Shown here piece after piece: positions 1 to 8,425 of a stretch of DNA of 64,000 bases; position 1 is the stretch's first letter; each line of letters begins with the position of its first letter. The position numbers were made by a program, and so were the translations under genes. Source of the stretch: Wenjunlia vitaminophila DSM 41686 (GTDB lineage: Bacteria > Actinomycetota > Actinomycetes > Streptomycetales > Streptomycetaceae); assembly GCF_000380165.1 (NCBI RefSeq), contig NZ_KB904650.1:22841-86840 (forward strand), written 5' to 3'. The notes beneath the pieces were generated by a model. It worked only from the letters and a program-made list of their open reading frames with translations, was not told where the DNA came from and searched no databases.

Positions 1-664
1 ACTTGATCGCGGCGATGTCGCCGGCCGCCATGTGCTTGGCCGCGTCGATCCGGAAGCCGTCCACGCCGAGCGAGAGCAGGTCGTTGAGGTACCCGGCGAT
101 CTTGCCGCGGACGTAGTCGGAGCCGGTGTCCAGGTCGGGGAGGTTCACCAGTTCGCAGTTCTGGACGTTGTACCGGTCCTGGTAGTTGGTGATCGGGGAG
201 CGGCAGGAGTGGAAGTCCTGGTTCTGGTAGTACCCCGGGTAGTCGTACTTGCTGTACGACGAGCCGCCGGTGCCGGTGCCGCTCCCGTTGGCCATGTGGT
301 TGATCACGGCGTCGGCGATGACCTTCACCCCGGCGCCGTGGCAGGTGTTGACCATGTTCTGGAACGCCGCCCGGTCACCGAGGCGCCCGGCTATCCGGTA
401 GCTGACGGGCTGGTACGAGGTCCACCACTGCCCGCCCTGGATGTGCTCCTGCGGCGGGGAGACCTCGACGAACCCGTAGCCCTTGGGGCCGAGGGTCTGG
501 GTGCACTCCTTGGCGACGGAGGAGAACGTCCACTGGAACAGGGTGGCGGTGACGTCCCTGGAGCCGGGTGGGGTGGCGTGGGCGGCCGGTTGGGGCAGCG
601 CGACGACGCCGAGTGCGGCGCCGAGCAGCAGGGTGAACGTTCCCGCGAGAGGTCTGATGGTCAC
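1..664 (-). CDS. amlA: Secreted alpha-amylase, GH13 (3' end outside window)
   Basis: Extracellular endo-alpha-1,4-glucanase that cuts starch into maltodextrins, which the neighbouring malEFG transporter would import. The visible 221 residues begin with a Sec signal peptide (about 1-30, ending near AHA). They contain GH13 region I DAVINH at 118-123 and region [11 protein letters not shown] at 203-211, with the expected nucleophile Asp207. The catalytic acid and the rest of the barrel lie beyond the window. The GTG start at 664 is preceded by AAGGAG at good spacing. The gene diverges from malE, and CTTGCAG-type operators sit upstream. The family call is firm; the symbol follows Streptomyces usage. 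Confidence 0.93.
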   Translation of the reverse strand, partial: MTIRPLAGTFTLLLGAALGVVALPQPAAHATPPGSRDVTATLFQWTFSSVAKECTQTLGPKGYGFVEVSPPQEHIQGGQWWTSYQPVSYRIAGRLGDRAAFQNMVNTCHGAGVKVIADAVINHMANGSGTGTGGSSYSKYDYPGYYQNQDFHSCRSPITNYQDRYNVQNCELVNLPDLDTGSDYVRGKIAGYLNDLLSLGVDGFRIDAAKHMAAGDIAAIK

Positions 665-701
665 GGTGTCTCCTTGGCGGAGGTACGGGTGACGGATCAG
701 C

Positions 702-751
702 CTGCAAGGCGACGCGCCGCGCCTGTAAGGCCACTGGCAGATCTTGCGAAG
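702..751 (-). promoter_or_regulatory. MalR-type operators of the amylase promoter
   Basis: Read on the minus strand, this stretch has CTTCGCAAG (751-743), CTTACAG (729-723) and CTTGCAG (708-702). The last two start 21 bp apart, about two helical turns. CTTGCAG direct repeats are the known sites of the MalR/Reg1 repressor upstream of Streptomyces amylase genes. That MalR (6278-7303) acts here is inferred from the motif and context. Confidence 0.65.
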
Positions 752-922
752 ACTGTCGCCGACATGGCGACAATGTGGTCGCATGGAGACGCTAGGGCGA
801 CGTTCCTGGGCCGTCAATACTCCTCGCACGCGCAAGTTCCCCACCGACAGGAACCGTTGCCGCAACGGGATTCGGCGCATGTGGCCGGTTCTCCTCACGG
901 TCCGTCAACGCGCCCGAGAATT

Positions 923-943
923 CCTTGCAAGGTCTTTCACAAG
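923..943 (+). promoter_or_regulatory. MalR-type operator upstream of malE
   Basis: A perfect 10-bp palindrome CCTTGCAAGG (923-932) is followed at once by the half-matching CTTTCACAAG (934-943), about 65 bp before the malE start. LacI-family maltose regulators of Streptomyces bind CTTGCAAG-like sites. The 665-1007 intergenic region holds this and the amylase operators. I saw no gene in it and could not assign a clear -10/-35 pair. Confidence 0.65.
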
Positions 944-1007
944 GACGGCAAACGAGGTACCTTCCTCGGCAGCCCGAGGTCGGGTCAGCCTCACCAAGGA
1001 GTTACCC

Positions 1008-2297
1008 ATGCGACGTGGCATATCGATCCTGGCAGCGGTGGCCGCCCTGAGCCTCGCGGCCACCGCCTGCGGCTCAGACGACGACGGCGACAAGGCGGCC
1101 GAGGCCAAGAACCCCGCGGACGTGTCCGGCACCATCACCTGGTGGGACACGTCGGATGCCACCAACGAGGCGCCCGCCTACAAGGAGCTGATCAAACAGT
1201 TCGAGACGAAGTACCCGAAGATCAAGGTGAAGTACACCAACGTGCCCTTCGCCGACGCCGAGCAGAAGTTCAAGACCGCGGCGCAGAGCGGCAAGGGCGC
1301 GCCCGACGTGATGCGCGCCGACGTCGGCTGGACCCCCGGGTTCGCCGCCAACCAGTACCTGGCCCCGCTGGACGGCACCCCCGCGCTGAAGGACACCGGC
1401 GACTTCCTCACCGGTCCCCTCTCCGGCGCCACCTTCAACGACAAGACCTACGGCGTCCCGCAGGTCACCGACGCCCTCGGCCTGCTGTACAACAAGGACC
1501 TGTTCGCCAAGGCCGGCGTCACCTCCCCGCCGACCACCTGGGACGAGCTCAAGCAGACCGCCGAGAAGATCAAGAAGAAGACCGGCGCCGACGGCATCTA
1601 CCTCAACCCGGACAGCTACTTCGCGCTGCCGTTCGTCTGGGGCGAGGGCGGCGGCATGCTGGACACCGAGGCCAAGAAGATCCTGGTCAACACGGAGGAG
1701 TCGGTGCGCGGCGTCGAGGTGGTCAAGGACCTGATCGACTCCGGGGTCGCGGTGAAGCCGGACTTCACCGACGGCTACAACAACATGCAGGCGTCGTTCA
1801 AGAACGGCGACGTCGCCATGGTGATCAACGGCCCGTGGTCGGTCGCCGACGACCTCAGCGGCAAGGCGTTCAAGGACAAGGCCAACCTCGGGATCGCCCC
1901 GGTCCCGGCCGGTTCCAAGGCCAGTGCCTCCCCGGTCGGCGGCCACAACCTGGTGGCCTACGCCGGTTCCGGGAACCTCCAGGCGTCCTACCTGTTCATC
2001 GAGTTCATGACGTCGTCGTCGAGCCAGGAGTTCATCTCCGACAAGCTCGGCACCCTGCCGACCCGGACCTCGGCCTACACCACCAAGGTCACCTCCGACC
2101 CGGTGAAGGCGGCGTTCCAGAAGGTGCTGGAGAAGGCCCAGCCCCGACCCACGGTGCCCGGGACCGGTGACCTGTTCACCGTGTGGACCCAGAACTACAT
2201 CAAGATCCTCGGCGGTTCCTCCTCACCCAGCGAGGGGCTGGACGACACCGCGGACCAGTGGAAGCAGCAGGTGCTGAAGGACTACTCCACGAAGTAG
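1008..2297 (+). CDS. malE: Maltose/maltodextrin-binding lipoprotein of ABC transporter
   Basis: Extracytoplasmic solute-binding protein (SBP family 1) that captures maltose or maltodextrins and delivers them to MalFG. It has 429 residues. The N-terminus MRRGISILAAVAALSLAATAC gives a lipoprotein signal with Cys21, so the protein is tethered outside the membrane. The ATG at 1008 follows AAGGAG and gives a correct signal peptide, whereas upstream in-frame ATGs do not. It is first in an operon with malF (141 bp gap), malG and an alpha-glucosidase, and is divergent from the amylase. Substrate is inferred from context; the family call is certain. Confidence 0.92.
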   Translation: MRRGISILAAVAALSLAATACGSDDDGDKAAEAKNPADVSGTITWWDTSDATNEAPAYKELIKQFETKYPKIKVKYTNVPFADAEQKFKTAAQSGKGAPDVMRADVGWTPGFAANQYLAPLDGTPALKDTGDFLTGPLSGATFNDKTYGVPQVTDALGLLYNKDLFAKAGVTSPPTTWDELKQTAEKIKKKTGADGIYLNPDSYFALPFVWGEGGGMLDTEAKKILVNTEESVRGVEVVKDLIDSGVAVKPDFTDGYNNMQASFKNGDVAMVINGPWSVADDLSGKAFKDKANLGIAPVPAGSKASASPVGGHNLVAYAGSGNLQASYLFIEFMTSSSSQEFISDKLGTLPTRTSAYTTKVTSDPVKAAFQKVLEKAQPRPTVPGTGDLFTVWTQNYIKILGGSSSPSEGLDDTADQWKQQVLKDYSTK

Positions 2298-2438
2298 TCC
2301 CTCCCCGCTCCGGTCCGGCCGGCCGGGAGTCCGTCCGCGGGCTCCACGCGCCCGGCCGGCCGGGCCGGTTCCCCCGTCACCACGGAGCGACGCGCCCACA
2401 GTCCGCAGACAGCCAGCACAGCGAGAGGCGGCCCCTCG

Positions 2439-3488
2439 ATGAAGACAGCCACCGCCCGTCCCCCCCGGGACGTCGCCGCCCCGACCGGGGCCGACCACCC
2501 ACCGCCGCGGCGCACCGGCGCCTGGACCTGGCTCCGGCGGTCGTACCGCCGGTACTGGTACGCCTGGGCGATGGTGCTGCCCGTGGTCGTCGTCCTCGGG
2601 GTGCTGGTGGGCTACCCGCTGGGCTGGGGCGTCTACCTGTCGTTCACCGACGCCAACGAGATGAACGTCGCCAAGGACATCGGCGTCAACCACGTACCGG
2701 CCACCTACGACGTCATCGGCCTGGACAACTACTGGCACATCCTGTCCGGCGAGGAGGGCAACTTCTACCCGCGGCTGTGGTGGACCGTGGTGTGGACCGT
2801 CTCCTGCGTCTTCTTCCACTACACCATCGGGCTCGGGCTCGCCCTGCTGCTCAACCGCAGGATGCGCTTCCGGGCGCTGTACCGGGTGCTGCTGATCCTG
2901 CCGTGGGCCGTCCCCGCGTTCGTCGCCGCGTTCTCCTGGCGACTGATGTTCAACAGCCAGTACGGGGTGTTCAACGCGATCCTGACCGACCTGGGCATGG
3001 ACCCGGTGGACTGGCTCAACGGCCCCACCAGCCAGAAGGTAGCGGTGGTCATGGTCAACGTCTGGCTGGGCGTGCCCTTCATGATGGTGGCGCTGCTCGG
3101 CGGGTTGCAGTCCATCCCGAGTGAGCTGCACGAGGCCGCGGAGATGGACGGCGCGAGCGCCTGGCAGCGGTTCCGTCACGTCACCCTGCCCGGGCTGCGC
3201 CCGGTGAGCAGCACGGTGATCCTGCTCGGCACCATCTGGACGTTCAACATGTTCCCGATCATCTTCCTGATGCTGGGTCAGGGGAACAGCGCGGACAGCG
3301 AGATCCTGGTGACCTACGCCTACCGGCTCGCGTTCGCCGGTGTCCGGGACTACGCCGGCGCCGCGACCTACGGCATCTGCATCCTGTCCATCCTGCTGGT
3401 CTTCTCGGTCTTCTACCGGAAGGCGATCAGCGACGAGTCCCCGGGGGGCCGCCCCAGGACCACCAGGCGCCGGGAGGCCGTGCGATGA
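2439..3488 (+). CDS. malF: Maltose ABC transporter permease, MalF-type
   Basis: Integral membrane subunit of the maltodextrin importer, 349 residues with about six membrane segments, the first near residues 43-65. The binding-protein-dependent permease EAA loop is visible as EAAEMDG followed by a TLPGL turn about 10 residues later; this docks the ATPase. It lacks the long periplasmic insertion of E. coli MalF, as is usual for actinobacterial homologues. Its stop overlaps the malG start in ATGA (3485-3488), so the two are translationally coupled. No malK lies nearby; in Streptomyces the shared ATPase MsiK normally energises such transporters. Confidence 0.92.
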   Translation: MKTATARPPRDVAAPTGADHPPPRRTGAWTWLRRSYRRYWYAWAMVLPVVVVLGVLVGYPLGWGVYLSFTDANEMNVAKDIGVNHVPATYDVIGLDNYWHILSGEEGNFYPRLWWTVVWTVSCVFFHYTIGLGLALLLNRRMRFRALYRVLLILPWAVPAFVAAFSWRLMFNSQYGVFNAILTDLGMDPVDWLNGPTSQKVAVVMVNVWLGVPFMMVALLGGLQSIPSELHEAAEMDGASAWQRFRHVTLPGLRPVSSTVILLGTIWTFNMFPIIFLMLGQGNSADSEILVTYAYRLAFAGVRDYAGAATYGICILSILLVFSVFYRKAISDESPGGRPRTTRRREAVR

Positions 3489-4387
3489 CCGCCACCGTGT
3501 CCACCCCCTCCGACCGGCGGAGCAGCGGCGCCGCCCCGGCCCCGGCACGGGTGCGCCGGCGCGGGCAGCGCAGCACCGCGGCGTCGGTCGCCCTGCACGC
3601 GACGCTGATCGGGGCCTGCCTGATCGCGGTCTTCCCGGTGCTGTTCATCTTCTTCATCTCGCTGAAGGACCGGAACGGCTGGCAGGACCCGACCGGGGTG
3701 TCCGGCGGCCTCGGCCTGGACAACTACCGGCACGTGCTGAGCGAGACGGAGTTCCCGCGCTGGTTCGCCAACTCGGTGATCGTCGCCTGCGGCACCATGG
3801 TGGTCGGCGTGTTCATCGCGGCCAGCGCCGGCTACGCCATCTCCCGCATGGCCTTCCCCGGGCGGCGTCCGCTCATGTGGACCTTCCTGGTCACCCAGAT
3901 GTTCCCGGTCGCGGTGCTGATCGTGCCGCTCTACAACATCCTGGGCGACCTGGGGCAGCTCAACACGTACACCGGCCTCGTCATCAGCTACTGCTCGGTC
4001 TCGGTGCCGTTCTGCGCCTGGATGCTCAAGGGCTACTTCGACACCATCCCGGTGGACATCGACGAGGCCGGGCGGGTGGACGGGCTCACCCCGTTCGGCG
4101 TCTTCTACCGGCTGGTGCTGCCGCTGGCCCGGCCCGGTCTCGCGGTCACCGCCTTCTACACCTTCCTCACCGCCTGGGGCGAGGTCGCCTTCGCCCGGGC
4201 GTTCATGAACAGCGAGGACATGGCGACGCTCTCCGCCGGCCTCGGCACGTTCGTCGGCCAGCACAAGCAGGAGTGGGGGCTGATGACCGCCGCCTCCATC
4301 ATGATCACCGTTCCGGCCGGCCTGGTCTTCTTCTTCGCCCAGAAGCACCTGGTCTCCGGCCTGACCGCGGGTGGGACCAAGGGTTGA
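3485..4387 (+). CDS. malG: Maltose ABC transporter permease, MalG-type
   Basis: Second membrane subunit of the importer, 300 residues with about six transmembrane segments. The N-terminus is a charged cytosolic stretch before the first membrane helix (about residues 38-58). The EAA-loop equivalent reads DEAGRVDG, followed by a VLPLARPG turn. It starts with the ATG that overlaps the malF stop, so the two subunits are made in equal amounts. Substrate assignment rests on the flanking malE, alpha-glucosidase and malR genes. Confidence 0.92.
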   Translation: MTATVSTPSDRRSSGAAPAPARVRRRGQRSTAASVALHATLIGACLIAVFPVLFIFFISLKDRNGWQDPTGVSGGLGLDNYRHVLSETEFPRWFANSVIVACGTMVVGVFIAASAGYAISRMAFPGRRPLMWTFLVTQMFPVAVLIVPLYNILGDLGQLNTYTGLVISYCSVSVPFCAWMLKGYFDTIPVDIDEAGRVDGLTPFGVFYRLVLPLARPGLAVTAFYTFLTAWGEVAFARAFMNSEDMATLSAGLGTFVGQHKQEWGLMTAASIMITVPAGLVFFFAQKHLVSGLTAGGTKG

Positions 4388-4458
4388 CCCCTCCCGCGTG
4401 CCCCCGGGTCGCCCTCCCGCGGCCCACCGCCCCCACGAACCCCAGCGAAGGAATCCCG

Positions 4459-6081
4459 ATGACCCAGGACCTCGCCCGTTCCGTCCGCGACGACCCCGCC
4501 GAGGACCCCGCCGAGGACCCCACCCGCTGGTGGCGCAGCGCCGTCATCTACCAGGTGTACGTGCGGTCGTTCGCGGACTCCGACGGCGACGGCGTCGGCG
4601 ACCTGCGCGGCGTCACCAGCCGACTCCCCTACCTGGCGGAGCTCGGCGTGGACGCGGTGTGGCTGACCCCGTTCTACGCCTCGCCGCAGGCCGACGGCGG
4701 GTACGACGTGGCGGACTACCGGGCGGTGGACCCGCTGTTCGGTGACCTGTCCGACGCCGACGACCTGGTGCGGCAGGCCCACGCGCGGGGGCTGCGGGTG
4801 ATCGTGGACGTGGTGCCCAACCACACCTCGGACCGGCACGCCTGGTTCGTGGAGGCGGTGGCGGCCGGCCCGGGCTCCCCGGCCCGGGAGCGCTACCACT
4901 TCCGTCCCGGCCGGGGAACGGGTGGCGAGCTGCCGCCCAACGACTGGGAGTCGGTGTTCGGCGGCCCGGCCTGGACCCGCCTCGACGACGGGGAGTGGTA
5001 CCTGCACCTGTTCGACCCCCGGCAGCCGGACCTGAACTGGGAGAACCCGGAGGTGGCGGCGGAGTTCGAGTCGATCCTGCGGTTCTGGCTGGAGCTGGGG
5101 GTGGACGGCTTCCGGATCGACGTGGCGCACGGCATGGTCAAGGCGGCGGGGCTGCCGGACATCGGGCGCAGGGAGCAGGTCAAGCTGATCGGCGCGCAGA
5201 CCCTGCCGTTCTTCGACCAGGACGGGGTGCACGAGATCCACCGTTCCTGGCGCCGGCTGCTGGACCGCTACCCGGGTGAGCGGATCGCGGTCGCCGAGGC
5301 GTGGGCGCCGAACCAGCAGCGGCTCGCCCGGTACGTCCGCCCCGACGAACTGCACCAGGCGTTCAACTTCCACTACCTGAACACCCCGTGGTCGGCGCCG
5401 GAACTGCGGGCGGTGATCGACGAGTCGGTGGCGGCGACCCGCGAGGTGGGCGCGCCCAGCACCTGGGTGCTGTCCAACCACGACGTGCAGCGGCACGTCA
5501 CCCGGTTCGGCGGGGGGAAGCGCGGGCTGCGGCGGGCACGGGCGGCGGCGCTGCTGATGTTGGCGCTGCCCGGCTCGGCGTACGTGTACCAGGGGGAGGA
5601 GCTGGGGCTGCCCGAGGTGCTCGACCTGCCGGACGAGGTGCGGCAGGACCCGTCGTTCTTCCGGGACAACGGGCAGGACGGGCTGCGGGACGGCTGTCGG
5701 GTGCCGCTGCCGTGGTCCGGCACCCAGCCACCGTTCGGTTTCGGTCCCGGCACCAGTTGGCTGCCGCAGCCGGCGGACTGGCGGGACCTGACGGCGGAGG
5801 CTCAGGGCGGCGACCCGCGGTCCACGCTGGAGCTGTACCGCTCGGCGCTGCGGCTGCGGCGGGAGCTGCCCGGCCTCGGTGACGGGGAGATGACCTGGCT
5901 GGACGCGCCGGAGGGGGTGCTGGCGTTCACCCGCCCGGGGTTCGTGCTGACCGCGAACACCGGCGAGCGGGAGGTGGAACTGCCGGTGCCGGGGCGTCCG
6001 GTGCTCGGGACGGCGGCGGTGGAGTTCACCGGCGGGCGGGTACGGCTGCCCGGGGACTGCTGCGTGTGGTGGGTGGTCTGA
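4459..6081 (+). CDS. aglA: Alpha-glucosidase, GH13 (maltase)
   Basis: Cytoplasmic exo-alpha-1,4-glucosidase that releases glucose from imported maltodextrins. It has 540 residues, no signal peptide, and begins with an acidic stretch made by a 12-bp tandem repeat (PAEDPAEDP). GH13 landmarks in order are QVYVRSFADSDGDG, DVVPNHTSD (region I), GFRIDVAHG (region II with nucleophile Asp), IAVAEAW (acid/base Glu) and LSNHDVQRH (region IV with the second Asp). The ATG at 4459 follows GAAGGAA. It is co-oriented with malG, 71 bp downstream, completing uptake and hydrolysis in one unit. Oligo-1,6-glucosidase activity cannot be excluded. Confidence 0.92.
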   Translation: MTQDLARSVRDDPAEDPAEDPTRWWRSAVIYQVYVRSFADSDGDGVGDLRGVTSRLPYLAELGVDAVWLTPFYASPQADGGYDVADYRAVDPLFGDLSDADDLVRQAHARGLRVIVDVVPNHTSDRHAWFVEAVAAGPGSPARERYHFRPGRGTGGELPPNDWESVFGGPAWTRLDDGEWYLHLFDPRQPDLNWENPEVAAEFESILRFWLELGVDGFRIDVAHGMVKAAGLPDIGRREQVKLIGAQTLPFFDQDGVHEIHRSWRRLLDRYPGERIAVAEAWAPNQQRLARYVRPDELHQAFNFHYLNTPWSAPELRAVIDESVAATREVGAPSTWVLSNHDVQRHVTRFGGGKRGLRRARAAALLMLALPGSAYVYQGEELGLPEVLDLPDEVRQDPSFFRDNGQDGLRDGCRVPLPWSGTQPPFGFGPGTSWLPQPADWRDLTAEAQGGDPRSTLELYRSALRLRRELPGLGDGEMTWLDAPEGVLAFTRPGFVLTANTGEREVELPVPGRPVLGTAAVEFTGGRVRLPGDCCVWWVV

Positions 6082-6096
6082 GGTGCGCAGCGCACC
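6082..6096 (+). terminator. Hairpin after alpha-glucosidase
   Basis: GGTGCGC (6082-6088) and GCGCACC (6090-6096) are inverted, starting one base after the stop codon. There is no T-run, and the loop requires fraying of the inner pairs. It could be a weak terminator or an mRNA 3'-end stabiliser before malR. Confidence 0.35.
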
Positions 6097-6277
6097 GGCA
6101 CGGAACCCGCCGGGTCCCGGCCCTGGTCCCGTGCCCCGGGTGCACGGACCGGTACCGCACGGTGTGTCGGCGGCGCCGTTCTACCCTGTGGCGACCAGAC
6201 CGTTTTTGCTGCCCTGCTCCGCAGGCGTCCGCTTCCTCCCCGCCCGCAGGCGGAGGCATCCACGCAAGGAGATTCCG

Positions 6278-7303
6278 ATGAACGCACGGCTCGCTGACAT
6301 AGCGGCCCAGGCCGGGGTCAGCGAGGCCACGGTGTCCCGGGTGCTCAACGGCAAGCCGGGGGTCTCCTCCACCACCCGCCAGTCGGTGCTGACCGCACTG
6401 GACCTGCTGGGCTACGAACGGCCGGTGCGGCTGCGGCAGCGCAGTGCCGGGCTGGTGGGCCTGGTCACCCCGGAGCTGGAAAACCCGATCTTCCCCCTGT
6501 TCGCCCAGGTGATCGGTCAGGCGCTGACCCGCCAGGGGTACACCCCGGTGCTGTGCACGCAGTCCGCGGGCGGCTCCACCGAGGACGAGCTGACCGAGAT
6601 GCTGGTGGACCGGGGGGTCGCGGGGATCATCTTCCTGTCCGGTCTGCACGCCGACACCACCGCGGACACCGCGCGCTATGACCGGCTGATCGGACAGGGC
6701 GTGCCGTTCGTCCTGGTCAACGGGTTCAGCGAGCGGGTGGCGGCGCCGTTCGTCTCGCCGGACGACCGGGCGGCCGTCCGGCTGTCGGTGACCCACCTGG
6801 CCGCGCTGGGCCACCGGCGGATCGGTCTGGCCGTGGGGCCGAGGCGTTTCGTGCCGGTGTTGCGCAAGATCGAGGGTTTCCTCGACGCCGTGGACGACGT
6901 CCTGGGGATGCCCCGCGACGAGGCGGAGACGTTGATCCAGCATTCGCTGTTCACTCTTGAGGGTGGGCAGGCGGCGGCGTCGGCGTTGCTCGACGACGGG
7001 TGCACCGCGGTCGTGTGCGCCAGCGACCTGATGGCCCTGGGGGCGATCAGGGCGGCGCGGCAGCGGGGCCTGGCGGTGCCGCGGGACGTCTCGGTGGTGG
7101 GGTTCGACGACTCCCCGTTGATCGCCTTCACCGACCCTCCGCTCACCACCGTCCGGCAGCCCGTGACGGCCATGGGGCAGGCGGCCGTGCGGGTCCTGCT
7201 GGAAGAGGTGGCCGGGACCCCGGCCCCGCACGGCGAGTTCGTGTTCCTTCCCGAGTTGGTGGTCCGCGGCTCCACCGCGTCCGTGCGCGGCGAGGCACGG
7301 TAG
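6278..7303 (+). CDS. malR: LacI-family maltose regulator MalR/Reg1
   Basis: Transcriptional repressor of the maltose regulon, released by maltose or maltodextrin. It has 341 residues. The LacI helix-turn-helix is at residues 3-45 (LADIAAQAGVSEATVSRVLNGK, written here only in part: ADIAAQAGVSEATVSRVL), with the hinge helix near 45-55. The periplasmic-binding-protein-like effector domain follows (LVGLVTPELENPIFP to the C-terminus). The ATG at 6278 follows CAAGGAGA. It lies downstream of aglA on the same strand rather than divergent from malE. It is the only LacI gene in the window, and sites of the expected type lie upstream of both amlA and malE. Confidence 0.9.
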   Translation: MNARLADIAAQAGVSEATVSRVLNGKPGVSSTTRQSVLTALDLLGYERPVRLRQRSAGLVGLVTPELENPIFPLFAQVIGQALTRQGYTPVLCTQSAGGSTEDELTEMLVDRGVAGIIFLSGLHADTTADTARYDRLIGQGVPFVLVNGFSERVAAPFVSPDDRAAVRLSVTHLAALGHRRIGLAVGPRRFVPVLRKIEGFLDAVDDVLGMPRDEAETLIQHSLFTLEGGQAAASALLDDGCTAVVCASDLMALGAIRAARQRGLAVPRDVSVVGFDDSPLIAFTDPPLTTVRQPVTAMGQAAVRVLLEEVAGTPAPHGEFVFLPELVVRGSTASVRGEAR

Positions 7304-7308
7304 CAACG

Positions 7309-7336
7309 TTCCGGCCACTTCGCACGGTGGCCGAAA
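7309..7336 (+). terminator. Hairpin terminator after malR
   Basis: CGGCCAC (7312-7318) pairs with GTGGCCG (7327-7333) across an 8-nt loop, and flanking TTC/GAA can extend the stem. It starts 6 bp after the malR stop. There is no U-tract, as is common in actinomycetes. Confidence 0.6.
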
Positions 7337-7426
7337 CCCCATCGCTCGCAGGACGGAGACGGGAGGCACGGGAACCACCCGAGGGATGATCGGCAGGTAT
7401 GTCCGTCTCTGGCAGACTGGACCGCT

Positions 7427-8425
7427 ATGGGGGTACCTGCCGTGATTTCCCACAGCGGCCGGAAGGCCGCCGCCTCACTGAAGCGTACCGTCAGCCCGTC
7501 GCACCGAGCCGCCGGCCAACGCGGCGTGCGAAGGGCCTCCATGACGCCCCGCGGGGCCATAACCGGCCTGCGACGGCGCGTCCGCTCCCCCAGCCGGCCC
7601 CGGCTCCGGCTGGAGATCGTGCTGATCCTGGTCTCGTACTGGCTCTACTCACTGGTGCGCAACGCCGTGCCCGAGCACCGCCGTGCCGCGATGCGACACG
7701 CGCGGGACGTCTGGGACCTGGAACAGACGTTGGGGCTCGCGGTCGAACGATCCGTCAATCACACGGTGAACGACGTCACCTGGCTGGTCGTGGCCATGAA
7801 CTACTACTACGCCACGCTGCACTTCGTGGTCACCATCTCCGTCCTGGTCTGGCTGTTCCGCGGCCACCCGGGCCGGTACGCCGCGGCGCGCATGGTGCTG
7901 CTGGTGACCACCGGCATCGCCCTGGTCGGCTACTACCTCTATCCGCTGGCCCCGCCGCGGTTAGCCGAGCACACCGACTTCGTGGACACGGTGCTGGCCC
8001 ACCACACGTGGGGTTCGATGGCGTCGGGCGACCTGGCGAACGTGTCCAACCAGTACGCCGCCATGCCGTCGATGCACATCGGCTGGTCCACCTGGTGCGG
8101 GATCGCCCTGGTGGTGCTGGCGAGACGGCGCTGGGTGCGGGTGCTCGGCGCGGTCTACCCGGTCACCACCCTCGCGGTGATCGTCTCCACCGCCAACCAC
8201 TTCTGGCTGGACGCGGTGGGCGGGGTGCTCTGCCTGTCCGTCGGGTCCGGGGTGGTCCGCCTGGTGTACGGCCGGTGGCCGCACGACCTGCCGCGGCGGG
8301 TGCCGCGGGAGCCGGTGGCCGGGGACGACCCGGGCGGTCCGGGGCCGCGCCCCAGGATTCCCGCGCCGACGGGTGAGCCCGACGCCCGGTCCTACGGTCC
8401 GGCGCCGTCCGGGGCCCAGTCGTAG
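7427..8425 (+). CDS. PAP2/aureobasidin-resistance-type membrane phosphatase with a TTA codon
   Basis: Integral membrane lipid phosphatase or phosphotransferase of the PAP2_3 type, 332 residues with about six transmembrane segments. The signature is PSMHIGWS followed by STANHFWLDAVGG, supplying the His/His/Asp catalytic set facing the outside. Codon 179 is TTA (7961-7963), which in Streptomyces needs the bldA tRNA, so translation is likely tied to development. The start is uncertain. The ATG at 7427 has no Shine-Dalgarno but a CAGACT box 8 nt upstream (leaderless). An internal ATG at 7541 has GAAGGG and would remove 38 basic residues. The 3' end overlaps convergent glnE by 34 bp. The substrate is unknown. 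Confidence 0.82.
   Translation: MGVPAVISHSGRKAAASLKRTVSPSHRAAGQRGVRRASMTPRGAITGLRRRVRSPSRPRLRLEIVLILVSYWLYSLVRNAVPEHRRAAMRHARDVWDLEQTLGLAVERSVNHTVNDVTWLVVAMNYYYATLHFVVTISVLVWLFRGHPGRYAAARMVLLVTTGIALVGYYLYPLAPPRLAEHTDFVDTVLAHHTWGSMASGDLANVSNQYAAMPSMHIGWSTWCGIALVVLARRRWVRVLGAVYPVTTLAVIVSTANHFWLDAVGGVLCLSVGSGVVRLVYGRWPHDLPRRVPREPVAGDDPGGPGPRPRIPAPTGEPDARSYGPAPSGAQS

Noticed and set aside
32..2170. 712-residue frame spanning amylase and malE
   Set aside because: It crosses the intergenic operators and lies out of frame with both recognised proteins.
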